Of a DNA stretch of 64,000 bases, positions 25,328-35,663 are shown in pieces; position 1 is the first letter of the stretch; the number at the start of each line of letters is the position of its first letter. Both the position numbers and the translations under genes were made by a program. The notes under the pieces are model-generated. The model searched no databases and had not been told where the DNA came from. It was given only the letters and a program-made list of their open reading frames with translations. This DNA is from Aphanothece hegewaldii CCALA 016 (lineage in GTDB: Bacteria > Cyanobacteriota > Cyanobacteriia > Cyanobacteriales > Microcystaceae), in NCBI RefSeq assembly GCF_003007785.1, contig NZ_PXOH01000005.1, positions 124,001 to 188,000 of the forward strand. The letters are read 5' to 3'.

Positions 25328-26743
25328 ATGTTATCAGCAGAACCATTAGCACAATCAGGAAAACAGTATCTAGAGACGCAAAATTCCCCTAATCAAAATC
25401 TTTTACCCCTAAGTGCAAGAGTCAACAGTAAAAACCATCTCGAAATCGGTGGATGTGATGTAACAACCTTAGTGGCTCAGTATGGCACACCGTTGTATAT
25501 TGTAGATGAAATGACCTTGCGTACTGCTTGTCGTCAATATCGGGATAGCTTTAAATCCTATTATTCAGGTGAATCTCAAGTTATTTACGCGTCTAAAGCT
25601 TGGAGTTGTTTGGCGGTTTGTGGAGTAATAGCGAGTGAAGGTTTAGGGTTTGATGTGGTTTCCAGTGGCGAACTTTATACCACTTTAACAGCCCTCGAAC
25701 AAATGGGCATCGCCGAGCAAAGCTTAAATAAAATTTATTTTCATGGTAATAATAAATCAGAATCAGAATTAAAATACGCGCTCTCGATCGGCTGTAAGAT
25801 TATTGTTGATAACTGGCTAGAATTGGAAACCCTCGTTAAATTAGGTTCAGATTTAGGCGTTTCTTCGATCCCAATTTTGCTGAGACTCACCCCAGGAATT
25901 GAATGTCATACTCATGAATATATCCGCACAGGGCATTTAGATAGTAAATTTGGTTTCGATCCAAATCAAATGGATGCTGTACTAACTTATGTCTCACAAC
26001 AACCGATTCTAAACTGTTTAGGGCTTCATGCTCATATCGGATCACAAATTTTTGAACGACAACCCCATCAAGATTTAGGGGGCGTTTTAATTGAGTGGAT
26101 GCAAAAAGCCATTCATAAATATAATTTATCCATTACAGAAATTAATGTCGGTGGAGGTTTGGGTATTCGCTACACAGAAAGTGATGATCCCCCAAGTATC
26201 GAAGAATGGGTGAAAACCGTTTCCCTATCGGTGATGAATGCTTGTCAAATCAATAACTTACCCTTACCGAAACTCATCGCAGAACCTGGGCGATCGCTCA
26301 TTGCCACTGCTTGTGTAACCGCTTATACCGTAGGCAGTCGCAAAGAAATTCCCAACATACGAACCTATATTGCGGTTGATGGAGGAATGTCGGATAACCC
26401 ACGCCCCATTACTTATCAATCTGTTTATCGAACCGTCATCGCCAACAAGATGTCTACATTCTGTCAGGAAACCGTGACAATTGCGGGAAAACACTGTGAG
26501 TCAGGGGATATTCTAATAAAAGATGCTCAAATTCCGCTTGCTCGACCTGGTGACATTCTGGTCGTTATGGCGACAGGGGCTTATAACTATAGTATGGCCT
26601 CTAACTATAATCGTTTACCTCGTCCGGCGGCTGTTATCGTCAGTGAAGGCGAAGCTAATCTAATTTTGCACAGAGAAACCAATGAGGATCTATTGCGACA
26701 AGATAGGCTTCCAGAGCGTCTAAAGCAAGAGTTTAGGGGTTAG
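25328..26743 (+). CDS. lysA: Diaminopimelate decarboxylase
   Basis: LysA decarboxylates meso-diaminopimelate to lysine, the last step of lysine synthesis. The 471-residue protein is a fold-type III PLP enzyme. The PLP lysine is Lys90 in YASKAW. A glycine-rich phosphate-binding motif lies at GGGLGIRY, and the substrate cysteine and acid motif CESGD, typical of this decarboxylase family, lies near residue 392. The first 30 residues are a polar extension before the usual start of the family. The gene begins a co-directional run with the diadenylate cyclase and uppS, 60 bp apart. Confidence 0.96.
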   Translation: MLSAEPLAQSGKQYLETQNSPNQNLLPLSARVNSKNHLEIGGCDVTTLVAQYGTPLYIVDEMTLRTACRQYRDSFKSYYSGESQVIYASKAWSCLAVCGVIASEGLGFDVVSSGELYTTLTALEQMGIAEQSLNKIYFHGNNKSESELKYALSIGCKIIVDNWLELETLVKLGSDLGVSSIPILLRLTPGIECHTHEYIRTGHLDSKFGFDPNQMDAVLTYVSQQPILNCLGLHAHIGSQIFERQPHQDLGGVLIEWMQKAIHKYNLSITEINVGGGLGIRYTESDDPPSIEEWVKTVSLSVMNACQINNLPLPKLIAEPGRSLIATACVTAYTVGSRKEIPNIRTYIAVDGGMSDNPRPITYQSVYRTVIANKMSTFCQETVTIAGKHCESGDILIKDAQIPLARPGDILVVMATGAYNYSMASNYNRLPRPAAVIVSEGEANLILHRETNEDLLRQDRLPERLKQEFRG

Positions 26744-26802
26744 GGACTACAATCATTCAATAACCAAAACTTTTGTGAGCATTCCTAGAGTGATCTTTCA
26801 TT

Positions 26803-27741
26803 TTGAATTTCTTTCTCATGTCGGGTTTTTTTCCTGACCACCGTTTGCTTATTTCTTGGCTGATCTCCAATAGTACCGCGCTGATTGATATTGGATTAGT
26901 TCTCTTTCTGGTTTATACGATTCTCTTTATTGTTGGAGAACGTCGTACTTTATGGATGGTTAGAGGATTAATTATTTTAATGTTGGCCTCGGTGATCAGC
27001 CAAAGATTAGGTATGGTATTACTTAGCTTTGTTTTAGAAAAATTAGTCATAGGTTCGTCTGTTGCAATGGCGTTTGTCTATCAAACAGAGTTTAGGCGGT
27101 TTTTGGAACAATTAGGCCGAGGACAAATTCTACAACTCTTTAAACGTGGTACACCTAGTCCTAGACCCGATAATGTGATAGATGAAATAGTTGATGCAGT
27201 AAAAGAACTGTCTCAAAATAGAACCGGTGCTTTGATGGTACTAGAAACCGTTAGTAGCGTCGATACTCGCGTTTTTATTAATCAAGGTGTGAGTTTAAAT
27301 GGAGAAGTTTCTAAAGAACTCATACAAACAATCTTTCAACCGAAAACCCTCTTACATGATGGTGCTGTTTTTATTCGAGGCGCGAGAATTATATCAGCAG
27401 GTGTAATCTTACCATTAAGCGATCGCACTGCTTCCCGTCAACTTGGAACCCGTCATCGGGCTGCAATGGGAATCACCGAACGATTAGATAATTGTTTGTG
27501 TATCATTGTTTCTGAGGAAACAGGTTCAATATCACTCGCAGAACGAGGATTACTGAATCGTCCTTTAACTAGCAGTAAATTAAAAGAATTATTAGATGAA
27601 CGATTTTCACCCGCCGTAGAACGGGAAACTGTAACCCCCAGTTTAGGCCGATTAGGTCGTACAATTGGCATACAAGGACATAATCTATACAAACTATTCT
27701 TCCGTACATCATCTGCACCGAACCCCAAAAATAAGAAATGA
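26803..27741 (+). CDS. cdaA: Diadenylate cyclase (CdaA-type)
   Basis: This enzyme makes cyclic di-AMP from two ATP. The 312-residue protein has about three N-terminal membrane helices and a DAC catalytic domain with Asp186-Gly187-Ala188 and Arg217-His218-Arg219 (in GTRHRAA), the two signature motifs. In cyanobacteria and Gram-positives cyclic di-AMP controls potassium and osmotic balance and cell-wall state. Two starts are possible: TTG at 26803 or ATG at 26818; neither has a strong Shine-Dalgarno. Its last four bases overlap the uppS start (ATGA), so the two are translated together. Confidence 0.93.
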   Translation: MNFFLMSGFFPDHRLLISWLISNSTALIDIGLVLFLVYTILFIVGERRTLWMVRGLIILMLASVISQRLGMVLLSFVLEKLVIGSSVAMAFVYQTEFRRFLEQLGRGQILQLFKRGTPSPRPDNVIDEIVDAVKELSQNRTGALMVLETVSSVDTRVFINQGVSLNGEVSKELIQTIFQPKTLLHDGAVFIRGARIISAGVILPLSDRTASRQLGTRHRAAMGITERLDNCLCIIVSEETGSISLAERGLLNRPLTSSKLKELLDERFSPAVERETVTPSLGRLGRTIGIQGHNLYKLFFRTSSAPNPKNKK

Positions 27742-28487
27742 CTGTTCAGCTTAAAGTGTTACAAGAATTACCAAGTGATCTTGATCGAAATTGTTTGCCT
27801 TTTCACGTAGCGGTTATTATGGATGGTAATGGTCGCTGGGCAAAACATCGGGGTTTACCGCGTATCATGGGGCATCAACGCGGGGTAGACACACTCAAAG
27901 ATTTACTGCGGTGTTGTCGAGATTGGGGAATTCCTGCTTTAACCGCTTATGCTTTTTCTACCGAAAATTGGGGTAGACCTTTAGAAGAAGTCGAATTTTT
28001 AATGACTTTATTTGAACGGGTTTTACGACGCGAATTAAAAGAAATGATGACAGAAAATGTCAAAATCCGTTTTGTTGGGAATTTATCCGCCCTTCCTGTT
28101 TCACTACAAGAAGAAATCGAGCGCTCGATGGATGAAACTAAAAATAACACAGGAACTCAATTTACTGTAGCAACTAACTACGGCGGACGACAAGAAATTA
28201 TTCAAGCTTGCCGAGAAATCGCAACTTTAGTTCAGCAAGGTAAAATTAATCCAGAAGACATTAACGAGTCCCTGTTTGAACATCATTTGTATACATCTGG
28301 CATCCCTCACCCTGATTTACTCATCCGTACCAGTGGCGAAATGCGTCTTAGTAATTTTCTACTTTGGCAAATGGCTTATGCTGAAATTTATGTCACTCAT
28401 ACTCTTTGGCCCGATTTTGATCGGAAGCATTTTCATCTCGCCCTACAAGCTTATCAAAAACGCGATCGACGTTTCGGGAAAATCTAA
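27738..28487 (+). CDS. uppS: Isoprenyl transferase (undecaprenyl diphosphate synthase type)
   Basis: It condenses isopentenyl diphosphate units onto a prenyl diphosphate to make the C55 lipid carrier for cell-wall and glycan synthesis. The 249-residue protein has the [15 protein letters not shown] motif near residues 30-44, with the catalytic Asp after Met, and [12 protein letters not shown] near the end, the conserved acceptor and IPP-binding region. It starts by an ATGA overlap with the diadenylate cyclase gene. Linking a lipid-carrier enzyme to c-di-AMP production suggests shared control of envelope growth. Confidence 0.95.
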   Translation: MTVQLKVLQELPSDLDRNCLPFHVAVIMDGNGRWAKHRGLPRIMGHQRGVDTLKDLLRCCRDWGIPALTAYAFSTENWGRPLEEVEFLMTLFERVLRRELKEMMTENVKIRFVGNLSALPVSLQEEIERSMDETKNNTGTQFTVATNYGGRQEIIQACREIATLVQQGKINPEDINESLFEHHLYTSGIPHPDLLIRTSGEMRLSNFLLWQMAYAEIYVTHTLWPDFDRKHFHLALQAYQKRDRRFGKI

Positions 28488-28560
28488 AATATTCTCTGAT
28501 GTTTTCACCATCAGTTACTTGCATCGCTCATCATAGTAATAGACTCTATCATTAAATTTC

Positions 28561-29466
28561 ATGCCCTCAACCTCTCTACAGTACGCCTATTTTCCCGGTT
28601 GTGTTGCCCAAGGAGCGTGCCGCGAACTCTATCAATCTACTGCTGTTTTAACACAAGCTCTTGATATTAAACTGATTGAACTCAAAAAAGCCGCCTGTTG
28701 TGGCTCAGGAACTTATAAAGAAGATTCTCAACTCTTAGAAGATACCGTCAATGCCCGTAATATTGCCCTCGCAGAAGCCTTAAATCTGCCACTACTTACC
28801 CACTGTAGCACCTGTCAAGGCGTAATCGGTCATGTAGATGAACGTCTTAAAAAAGCTCAAAATAATGATCCAGCTTATTTAGAACAAGTAAATAATTATC
28901 TCACGAAAGAACATTGCTCACCCTATCAAGGAACAACAGAAGTTAAACATCTTCTTTGGGTTTTAGTGGGCGACTACGGATTAGAGCGACTACAAAAAAA
29001 AGTGACTCGCACTTTATCTAATCTCAATTGTGCGGCATTTTATGGCTGTTATATTCTCAGGGCGCAAGACACGATACCCTACGATAATCCCTTTCAACCC
29101 GAATCGATGGAAAATGTTTTCCGTACTATTGGAGCCAATCCCATTTATTATCGAGGTAGAACTCAATGCTGTGGTTGGCCGCTTTCGAGTTATGCTGAAG
29201 AAAAATCTTTTAGAATGGCAGCCCATCACATTCAAGAAGCCATTGATGCAGGTGCCGACTGTCTGGTAACCCCTTGCCCTTTGTGCCATCTTAACCTAGA
29301 TTCGCGTCAGCCCGAAATTGAAAAAGTTATCGGTCAAAAACTCGGTTTACCCGTGCTACATTTACCCCAGTTAGTCGCTTTAGCTTTAGGAAAAACCCCC
29401 AAAGAATTAGGTTTAGAGCGTCATGTTGTTTCCACCTTACCTGTTTTAGAAAAGCTAGGTTTGTAG
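28561..29466 (+). CDS. CoB-CoM heterodisulfide reductase subunit B-like protein (two CCG domains)
   Basis: The 301-residue protein has two cysteine-rich CCG motifs, [11 protein letters not shown] near residue 46 and CCGWPLSSY near 204, plus extra cysteines in HCSTCQ and TPCPLCH. Such domains bind an unusual 4Fe-4S cluster in HdrB, glycolate oxidase GlcF and the SdhE-type succinate dehydrogenase. In cyanobacteria a related protein is discussed as a succinate dehydrogenase partner, but that remains unproven. There is no membrane helix. It is followed 2 bp later by an acylphosphatase gene, likely in one transcript. Confidence 0.85.
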   Translation: MPSTSLQYAYFPGCVAQGACRELYQSTAVLTQALDIKLIELKKAACCGSGTYKEDSQLLEDTVNARNIALAEALNLPLLTHCSTCQGVIGHVDERLKKAQNNDPAYLEQVNNYLTKEHCSPYQGTTEVKHLLWVLVGDYGLERLQKKVTRTLSNLNCAAFYGCYILRAQDTIPYDNPFQPESMENVFRTIGANPIYYRGRTQCCGWPLSSYAEEKSFRMAAHHIQEAIDAGADCLVTPCPLCHLNLDSRQPEIEKVIGQKLGLPVLHLPQLVALALGKTPKELGLERHVVSTLPVLEKLGL

Positions 29467-29468
29467 AA

Positions 29469-29753
29469 ATGGCACAAAATAGACTCATTCAAGCCCATGT
29501 TTTTATCTCTGGTAAAGTGCAAGGTGTCGGCTATCGTTATTACACTAGCAGACAAGCTCAAACCCTAAAGCTTAGTGGTTGGGTTAAAAATCTCCCTGAT
29601 GGACGAGTTGAAGCCGTTTTTGAAGGAAAATCCCAAGCTATTGACAAAATGGTTAAATGGTGCTATGGAGGTTCTCCTAATGCGATCGTCACTGATGTTG
29701 CTATAGAAATGAAACCGAGCGAAGGGTTACAAGGTTTTGAAATGCGACGTTAA
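29469..29753 (+). CDS. acyP: Acylphosphatase
   Basis: This 94-residue protein hydrolyses acyl phosphates. The N-terminal phosphate-binding motif [11 protein letters not shown], with its catalytic arginine, lies near residues 15-25, and the catalytic asparagine lies in [13 protein letters not shown] near 37-49. Length and both motifs match the family. It starts 2 bp after the HdrB-like gene and converges on uvrC with 12 bp between the stops. The physiological substrate in bacteria is not settled. Confidence 0.93.
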   Translation: MAQNRLIQAHVFISGKVQGVGYRYYTSRQAQTLKLSGWVKNLPDGRVEAVFEGKSQAIDKMVKWCYGGSPNAIVTDVAIEMKPSEGLQGFEMRR

Positions 29754-29765
29754 ATCAGGCTAAAC

Positions 29766-31649
29766 TTAAACGGGATGGAAATAATTATAAATTTCTTTGG
29801 CTAATTGTTCGCCAATACCTGAAACCTCTTGTAACTGTTTAACGGAAGCTTCCCGAATATAATCAACCGAATGAAAATGGGCTAATAATTGTTTTTGACG
29901 TTCAAACCCTAAACCAGGAATTTCATCTAAACGAGAGCGTCTACTTTTTTTCAAACGTTGTTGACGATGAAAAGTAATTGCAAACCGGTGCGCTTCATCT
30001 CGAACTCGACGTAATAATTGTACGCCAGATTGTTCGGCATCAGTGGCTAAAGGTTCAGACTCACCAGGAAGAAAAATCTCTTCTCGCTGTTTGGCTAAAC
30101 TAATAACTTTGACGTATTCTAGTAGGTTCATCTCTTGTAAAACTTCAACCACTGAAGATAGTTGACCTTTTCCCCCATCAATCATGACTAAATCAGGAAA
30201 ATCATCATTTTCTTCTATAATGCTTGGATCTTCAGCATAACGACGAAAACGACGACTGATCACTTCAGCTAAACTGGCAAAGTCATCAGAATGACCGATT
30301 TTTATGTTTTCGTTCTTGATTTTATAATGACGATAGTGTTGTGTGGCTGCGACACCATCAATAAAAACAACTTGTGAAGCGACAGCATTAGAACCTTGAA
30401 TATGAGAAATATCATAGCCTTCAATGCGTCGGGGTAGATCGCTTAAATCAAGAATTTCGGCTAAATCTTGTAATGATTGTAGATTACGATCGGCAAAACG
30501 TTGCGTTCTTTCTAACTCATATTGTGCGTTGCGTTGCACCATTTCTAATAATTCTGCTTTGGTTTGGCGTTGGGGTACAACAATTTGAACTTTGCGCCCC
30601 TTGCGTTCACTTAACCAAGTTGCTAAAATTTCTCCTTCGGGTAATTCGTGCTGCACTAGAATTTCGGTGGGAATTTCCACCCCTTCAGCCATCATATAAT
30701 GTTCTTCCAGTACCCGTTCTAAGATGGCTCCTGGCGTTCCCGACTGAGTTTCCGCGAAAAATCCTAACCGACCAACTAACCGACCTGCCCGGACTTGGAA
30801 CAGTTGAATACAACAATGTTGTTCATCGGCGGCAAGTGCGATCGCATCACGAGAAACCGTATCATCACTTAGAGATACTTTTTGATCGGCGTTGAGGGAT
30901 TTCAAAGCTTTGATCTGATCTCGCAAAGTTGCCGCTTGTTCAAAATTGAGGTTTTCTGCAGCTTGATCCATTTGGGTTTGCAGTTTTTCCTCTAATTCGC
31001 TGCTTCTACCTTGGAAAATCATCGCCACTTGTTGAACGGTTTTGCGGTAATCTTCGGAGGAAATTAATAATTGACAGACACCTGGACAGCGACCCATATC
31101 ATAATTGAGACAGGGACGATCTTTAAAAAGGGGTTTTGGGCGTTGTTTGAGGGGAAAAATTCGCTTAATGATTTGTAATGTTTGACGCAGTAGCCGCGTA
31201 TCTACATAGGGGCCATAATAACGATCTTTGGCGTGATCGGTGCGCCGTTTACGAGTGATGAAAATGCGTGGGTAATTTTCCGACCAAGTAATACAAACGT
31301 ATGGATATTTTTTGTCGTCTTTGAGGAGGACATTAAAATAGGGTTGATGTTGTTTAATAAGATTCGCTTCAAGGGCGAGGGCTTCGGCTTCCGTATCGGT
31401 GACAATAAATTCAATTTCAACCACTTGTTGCACCATGAGGGCAATGCGAGGGTTGAGGGGTTGGGAAGGCCGGAAATAGGAACGAACCCGCGATCGCAAC
31501 TTTTTCGATTTACCAATATAAAGGATCTCACCGCTCTTGTCGCGCATTAAATAAACGCCAGATTCGGTCGGAATTTCTTTTAGACGACTTTCGAGACGAT
31601 CGGGATCTCGAATCAGACTACTTTCTAAAGTTAAACTTTTGCGACTCAT
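29766..31649 (-). CDS. uvrC: Excinuclease ABC subunit C
   Basis: UvrC makes the dual incisions in nucleotide-excision repair with UvrA and UvrB. The 627-residue protein begins with a GIY-YIG nuclease ([18 protein letters not shown], residues 31-48), has a UVR motif (about 205-240), then an RNase H-like second nuclease domain ([15 protein letters not shown] onward) and a C-terminal helix-hairpin-helix pair (from about 570). The full set of domains is intact. It runs opposite to acyP. Confidence 0.97.
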   Translation of the reverse strand: MSRKSLTLESSLIRDPDRLESRLKEIPTESGVYLMRDKSGEILYIGKSKKLRSRVRSYFRPSQPLNPRIALMVQQVVEIEFIVTDTEAEALALEANLIKQHQPYFNVLLKDDKKYPYVCITWSENYPRIFITRKRRTDHAKDRYYGPYVDTRLLRQTLQIIKRIFPLKQRPKPLFKDRPCLNYDMGRCPGVCQLLISSEDYRKTVQQVAMIFQGRSSELEEKLQTQMDQAAENLNFEQAATLRDQIKALKSLNADQKVSLSDDTVSRDAIALAADEQHCCIQLFQVRAGRLVGRLGFFAETQSGTPGAILERVLEEHYMMAEGVEIPTEILVQHELPEGEILATWLSERKGRKVQIVVPQRQTKAELLEMVQRNAQYELERTQRFADRNLQSLQDLAEILDLSDLPRRIEGYDISHIQGSNAVASQVVFIDGVAATQHYRHYKIKNENIKIGHSDDFASLAEVISRRFRRYAEDPSIIEENDDFPDLVMIDGGKGQLSSVVEVLQEMNLLEYVKVISLAKQREEIFLPGESEPLATDAEQSGVQLLRRVRDEAHRFAITFHRQQRLKKSRRSRLDEIPGLGFERQKQLLAHFHSVDYIREASVKQLQEVSGIGEQLAKEIYNYFHPV

Positions 31650-31680
31650 ATCTCTATTTTAATAAAAATTAATATAACAA

Positions 31681-31707
31681 GGGGAGCTTGGTTAAACCAA
31701 ACCCCCA
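31681..31707. repeat. Diverged palindromic repeat near uvrC, copy 3
   Basis: GGGG, a short bulge, then TTGGT/ACCAA arms followed by CCCCC. It is related to the GGGTTTGG/CCAAACCC family but less regular. It lies just upstream of uvrC and past the 3' end of the next minus-strand gene, in keeping with the placement of the other copies near gene ends. Confidence 0.4.
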
Positions 31708-31731
31708 AAGACATATAATTTTTTAGTTAAT

Positions 31732-32613
31732 TTAAAAACCCGCCGCACGTGGTGTAATCGTTGGTTGTACCTGATAACCAGGTTGGTTAGGCGAAACCCT
31801 TGGCTGAGTTTGAGGCACCGCATAAGCCGGATTATTAGGTCTGGCGTAAACTGAGCCATAATTGGGGGGTTGGTATCCAGGGGCGGCAACTGGAGGATTA
31901 GCATAACCCCCACTGTAAGGAGGTTGATAACCTGTCACTGCTGGATTAACGGGCTGATTAACGGGCTGATTAACCCCTTGATAGGACTGATTAGGATTGT
32001 AAGTATTGTAGGGTTGTCCCGAATTCACGGGCGCAACATTGGTATTGTAATAACTAGACCGATTACTGGTAGGGATTTGCTCAACTGCTGTTTTTAAATA
32101 ATTTTCTGAGATGGGTGCAGACTGAACCTGATAGGGTTTGACGGCTGCAGGTGGTTGATTACTCTGCTTGACAGGTGGAAGTAATGGGCGAAATAGGGTA
32201 GATGTTTGTGTTTTTTGTGGGTTATTAATCGATTGGTCAGGGTTTTTGGTCTGATTAATCGAGTAAGGTATGATTTGCTGTTGAGTTAGTCCTTTTTTCC
32301 ATTCTGTCGCCCATTGACCTTGATCGGGATTATTCGGGTCATTCGTTGCGTTTTGGGGAGTTTGAGCGTTAGGAGCAACTGCGTTAGGTTGATTTGAAGG
32401 AACAGAAGGCGATCTGAAATAACTATCAAGTGTTTCGGGTTGTTCTGTAATTTGATTGAGCCATTCGGGATGTTGTTGATATTGCCAATAGAAAATCAAA
32501 CCGAGAGAAAGCAATCCTAGGGGACCCCAAAACGTTAATCGTGCAAAGGGTTTAAGACTCGCTAATAAATAACGCATTGAGGAATTATTTTCAGAATGAC
32601 TCATACAAACCAA
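31732..32613 (-). CDS. Membrane-anchored Pro/Gln/Asn-rich protein of unknown function
   Basis: The 293-residue protein has a single predicted membrane helix near residues 28-45 (LTFWGPLGLLSLGLIFYW) and a long tail very rich in Pro, Gln, Asn, Tyr and Gly. There are repeats such as QPVNQPVN and YQPP. The tail looks disordered or is an extended linker or adhesive region. I cannot assign a function. The short cytoplasmic N-terminus contains no domain. It is close to the LPS export genes but separated by 56 bp and shows no shared motif with them. Confidence 0.6.
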   Translation of the reverse strand: MVCMSHSENNSSMRYLLASLKPFARLTFWGPLGLLSLGLIFYWQYQQHPEWLNQITEQPETLDSYFRSPSVPSNQPNAVAPNAQTPQNATNDPNNPDQGQWATEWKKGLTQQQIIPYSINQTKNPDQSINNPQKTQTSTLFRPLLPPVKQSNQPPAAVKPYQVQSAPISENYLKTAVEQIPTSNRSSYYNTNVAPVNSGQPYNTYNPNQSYQGVNQPVNQPVNPAVTGYQPPYSGGYANPPVAAPGYQPPNYGSVYARPNNPAYAVPQTQPRVSPNQPGYQVQPTITPRAAGF

Positions 32614-32669
32614 CCCCTTTTTTTACTCTAAGTTTATCCTAGATCCGTTTAGAAAAATCTTCAACAATT

Positions 32670-33833
32670 TTAAGCCGATCGCACGAGTAATAAAATTGCG
32701 GCAATTAATCCTAATCCATTGGGCAACCACGCCGCCATAACGGGTGTTAATACGCCCCAAACCCCAAAGGAACTACTTATAAAAGACAGTAAATAGTAAG
32801 AAAAAATTAAAACAACGCAAATCCCAAAACTCGTTGCTCGATTTGTTGTTTGTGGGCGTACCCCCATTGCTGAACCAATTAAAGCAAAAATAATACAGAC
32901 AAAAGGTAAAGCTATTTTTTCTTGAATCCGTACTTCAAGTTTTCTGGCTCTGACTTGATTTCCGCTTAATTGTACTATTTTTAGGTATTCTCTTGCTTGT
33001 TGGATGTTCATTTCTGCCGCATCTCTACCCCGGTTAGCAATATCTAAAGGCGCACGCGGTAAAGATAATTCTTGATGATCAAAACGGACAATATTACGAT
33101 AATCTCCATCGGGAGCAATTAAATAAATTGTTCCATTATAAAAATCCCATTTATTATTTTCGAGATTCCAAACCGCCGATTGTGATGTAATAATTTGATT
33201 CACTTCTGGTTGACTTCGATCTAGAATTGTAATCCGTTTCATTTGTCTTCCATCGAATTCTTCCGCATAAAACAACCGAAGTAATACGGTTCGAGTATTT
33301 CCATCCTCTAGTTTAATCTTGGTATATTCAGGATAAATAATATTATCATTATCAAAAGGAAGTTTTTCTCTTTTTAAGGCTTTAGCTAAAGTAACTGTTG
33401 CTTGATAAGTTGATGCAGGAGCAATATAATTATGAAAGGCGAAGGTTAAGCCAGTAACAATAATACTAAGAATCAAAGCAGGAACAATCAAACGATAAAT
33501 ATTAATACCAATACTTCGTAGGGCAATTAATTCACTATCACTCGATAAACGACTATAAGCCATTAAAGTCGCCAAAAGCATCGACATCGGAAAAGCCAAA
33601 ACAATAAATTCTGGCATTTTCAAGAAAAGAATTTGTAAGGCAACGGTTAAAGAAAGACCTGACTCAGTAATCCGACGAACTAAATCAAATAAAGTACCAA
33701 TGGCAATACCTAGGGATGTAAATAACCCCATTCCAAATAGAAGAGGTAATAACAATTCAAGGAATAAATATCGATCTAATAGTGAAAAACCGGGAATCGA
33801 CCTTAAATAAGAGTTAAAACGACCTATTTTCAT
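32670..33833 (-). CDS. LptF/LptG family LPS export permease
   Basis: The 387-residue protein has six likely membrane helices, three near each end (about 15-125 and 305-385), with a periplasmic beta-jellyroll domain between. It starts with the family pattern LDRYLFLELLLPLLFG. This YjgP/YjgQ family forms the membrane part of the machine that extracts LPS from the inner membrane. Only one permease gene is seen here, and many cyanobacteria indeed carry a single copy, which would act as a homodimer or with a second one elsewhere. LptB is encoded 67 bp upstream on the same strand. Confidence 0.9.
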   Translation of the reverse strand: MKIGRFNSYLRSIPGFSLLDRYLFLELLLPLLFGMGLFTSLGIAIGTLFDLVRRITESGLSLTVALQILFLKMPEFIVLAFPMSMLLATLMAYSRLSSDSELIALRSIGINIYRLIVPALILSIIVTGLTFAFHNYIAPASTYQATVTLAKALKREKLPFDNDNIIYPEYTKIKLEDGNTRTVLLRLFYAEEFDGRQMKRITILDRSQPEVNQIITSQSAVWNLENNKWDFYNGTIYLIAPDGDYRNIVRFDHQELSLPRAPLDIANRGRDAAEMNIQQAREYLKIVQLSGNQVRARKLEVRIQEKIALPFVCIIFALIGSAMGVRPQTTNRATSFGICVVLIFSYYLLSFISSSFGVWGVLTPVMAAWLPNGLGLIAAILLLVRSA

Positions 33834-33900
33834 ATTGGGTTAGCCATCACGCCATAAAAGAATAATGTTAAGAGTATTCTAAAATAAGTTAATTATTTGC

Positions 33901-34629
33901 TTAAACATAAAATTTATCTCCTAAGTAGTATTGACGGACTAAAGGATTAGAATACAATTCGTCGGGGTTTCCTGATGCTAAGATTTGTCCTTCTCGCATA
34001 ATATAAGCTCGATTGGTAATCGCTAGTGTTTCTCTAACGTTATGATCAGTAATGAGGATACCGATTTGGCGATCGCGTAGTTGAGCAATCATACTTTGAA
34101 TTTCGGCTACTGCAATAGGATCAACACCAGCAAAAGGTTCATCAAGAAGTAAAAATTTTGGCCCAGTTACGCCGACGGCTAAAGCTCTAGCAAGTTCGGT
34201 TCGTCGTCTTTCACCACCGGAAACATACGCCCCTTTTGTACGGGCAATTTTTTCAAGGCGAAATTCTTTTAACAAGTCATGTAGTTTGGTTGTTCTGAGT
34301 GGATAAGGAACGTTAGACTGCTCTAAAGCTAATTCGATATTTTCACCGACGGATAGATAACGAAAAATACTTGCTTGTTGGGTGAGATAGCCAATACCTA
34401 AACGGGCGCGTTGGTTCAAAGATAAACCCGTAATCTCGCGCTGATCTAACAACACTCTACCTTGATTGGGTTTAATTAAGCCAGTCGCAATATAAAAAGT
34501 TGTCGTTTTTCCTGCACCATTGGGTCCCAGTAGCCCAACAATTTCGCCTGGAGCAACTGTAATGCTAACTCGGTTAACGACGGCTCGTTTACCATACGAT
34601 TTATGAATGTTATCCAGAAATAAAGTCAC
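33901..34629 (-). CDS. lptB: LPS export ABC ATPase
   Basis: The 242-residue ATPase has Walker A GPNGAGKTT (about 34-42), signature SGGERRR (about 138-144) and Walker B LLLDEP just after 160, with the His-switch TDHN near 195. Size and motif spacing match LptB. It drives LPS extraction with the LptF/LptG-type permease encoded next to it. The gene order on this strand is lptA-like, lptB, permease, which points to one operon for outer-membrane LPS export. Confidence 0.95.
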   Translation of the reverse strand: MTLFLDNIHKSYGKRAVVNRVSITVAPGEIVGLLGPNGAGKTTTFYIATGLIKPNQGRVLLDQREITGLSLNQRARLGIGYLTQQASIFRYLSVGENIELALEQSNVPYPLRTTKLHDLLKEFRLEKIARTKGAYVSGGERRRTELARALAVGVTGPKFLLLDEPFAGVDPIAVAEIQSMIAQLRDRQIGILITDHNVRETLAITNRAYIMREGQILASGNPDELYSNPLVRQYYLGDKFYV

Positions 34630-34731
34630 GATATCAGTTTTAGGTCATTTTAATTAACGAGCGCTTGATTTGACCCGCCTTAAACATTAAATTCTAGCGT
34701 TTTCAGGACAAAGGTACTCAATTTAAGTTTT

Positions 34732-35178
34732 TCATTTCGTTGGAGACGCATTAGGAGCTTGGTTTGGTTGTTGTTGAGATTCGGTGACAATATAAATGGA
34801 CTCGACTTGTTGACTAGACTGTGGTGTGGCAATAAAACGCCCTTCATCGACTAAATAAGTCATGGTTTCGGCTCGCATACTATTACCTTCTTGCAACACA
34901 TAAACATTACCACTAAGAACCAAACGGCGTTCTTTGCTAAAATATTGAGCTTGGGCGGATGTAGCTTGAATTTTGCGGGCGGGATAAAAAACTTGTACAT
35001 TTCCCCTCGCGGTGACGACTCCCGTTTGTGAGTTGGCTTCTTGGATATCAGAACGAACCGTTAAAGCCCCTCCTGTTTGGGGAGTTTGGGCATCGGCTAC
35101 GGTGATGGCTACTCCAGATACACTCAATAAACTCGTCATTAAACCGATTGTCCAAGTCCGTAGATTAAAAGTCATCAT
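34732..35178 (-). CDS. OstA/LptA-like periplasmic protein
   Basis: The 148-residue protein has a signal peptide (cleavage likely after ADA, residues 28-30) and an OstA-like beta-strand fold with alternating patterns such as GVVTARGNVQVFYPARKIQATSAQAQYF broken across about residues 53-80 (motifs in short pieces). LptA forms the bridge that carries LPS across the periplasm. The C-terminal tail is Gln-, Pro- and Asn-rich. It starts the probable lpt operon, about 100 bp upstream of lptB. The gene is 35 bp shorter than typical LptA but this is common in cyanobacteria. Confidence 0.8.
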   Translation of the reverse strand: MMTFNLRTWTIGLMTSLLSVSGVAITVADAQTPQTGGALTVRSDIQEANSQTGVVTARGNVQVFYPARKIQATSAQAQYFSKERRLVLSGNVYVLQEGNSMRAETMTYLVDEGRFIATPQSSQQVESIYIVTESQQQPNQAPNASPTK

Positions 35179-35249
35179 TGGCTGATCACAAAGTACGATT
35201 ATTAATAATTTAACTTGTTCTATTTTAAGGATTTGTCTAGTGATAGATT

Positions 35250-35660
35250 TTAGACGGTTTGACTCACTCGAATGATTCTAGGCCAAGAAAAAACATTTTC
35301 ATCGAACTTCTGTACTAATTCGGCAAGTTCTGAGGCTTCAGTTTGCTGTACTAAGTGTAACAGTTCGCTACTTTCTTCTACCAACTGAGTAACGTCTATT
35401 TCTTCGTTTAGGGGAAGATAATCTTTAAGCCTTTTAATTCCTTCCCCTAATAAAATCATTGCTCCGCGCCCGTTGTGGTTGCCCAAATGATAACAGCCAA
35501 CGGCAATTTGTAATACACCTTGATAAAAACGTTTATTTGGTTCTGGGGCTTCCATCCACAAAGCCTCAAGGGTATCATGGCAAGCATAAAATTCTTGTTG
35601 ATTAAATTCTTCTACACCTTGCCAAAATGCTTGAGGAACGGAATCAAATGATTCAAACAT
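35250..35660 (-). CDS. DUF309 protein
   Basis: The 136-residue protein has the helix-rich DUF309 signature FYACHDTLEALWMEAPEP near residues 24-41, followed by GVLQIAVGCYHLGNHNGRGA. The family is widespread in cyanobacteria and plastids but its activity is not known. It is all alpha and soluble, with conserved His and Glu that could bind a metal. It starts 3 bp after the stop of the ftrC gene on the same strand, so it is in an operon with ferredoxin:thioredoxin reductase. Confidence 0.88.
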   Translation of the reverse strand: MFESFDSVPQAFWQGVEEFNQQEFYACHDTLEALWMEAPEPNKRFYQGVLQIAVGCYHLGNHNGRGAMILLGEGIKRLKDYLPLNEEIDVTQLVEESSELLHLVQQTEASELAELVQKFDENVFSWPRIIRVSQTV

Positions 35661-35663
35661 TGC

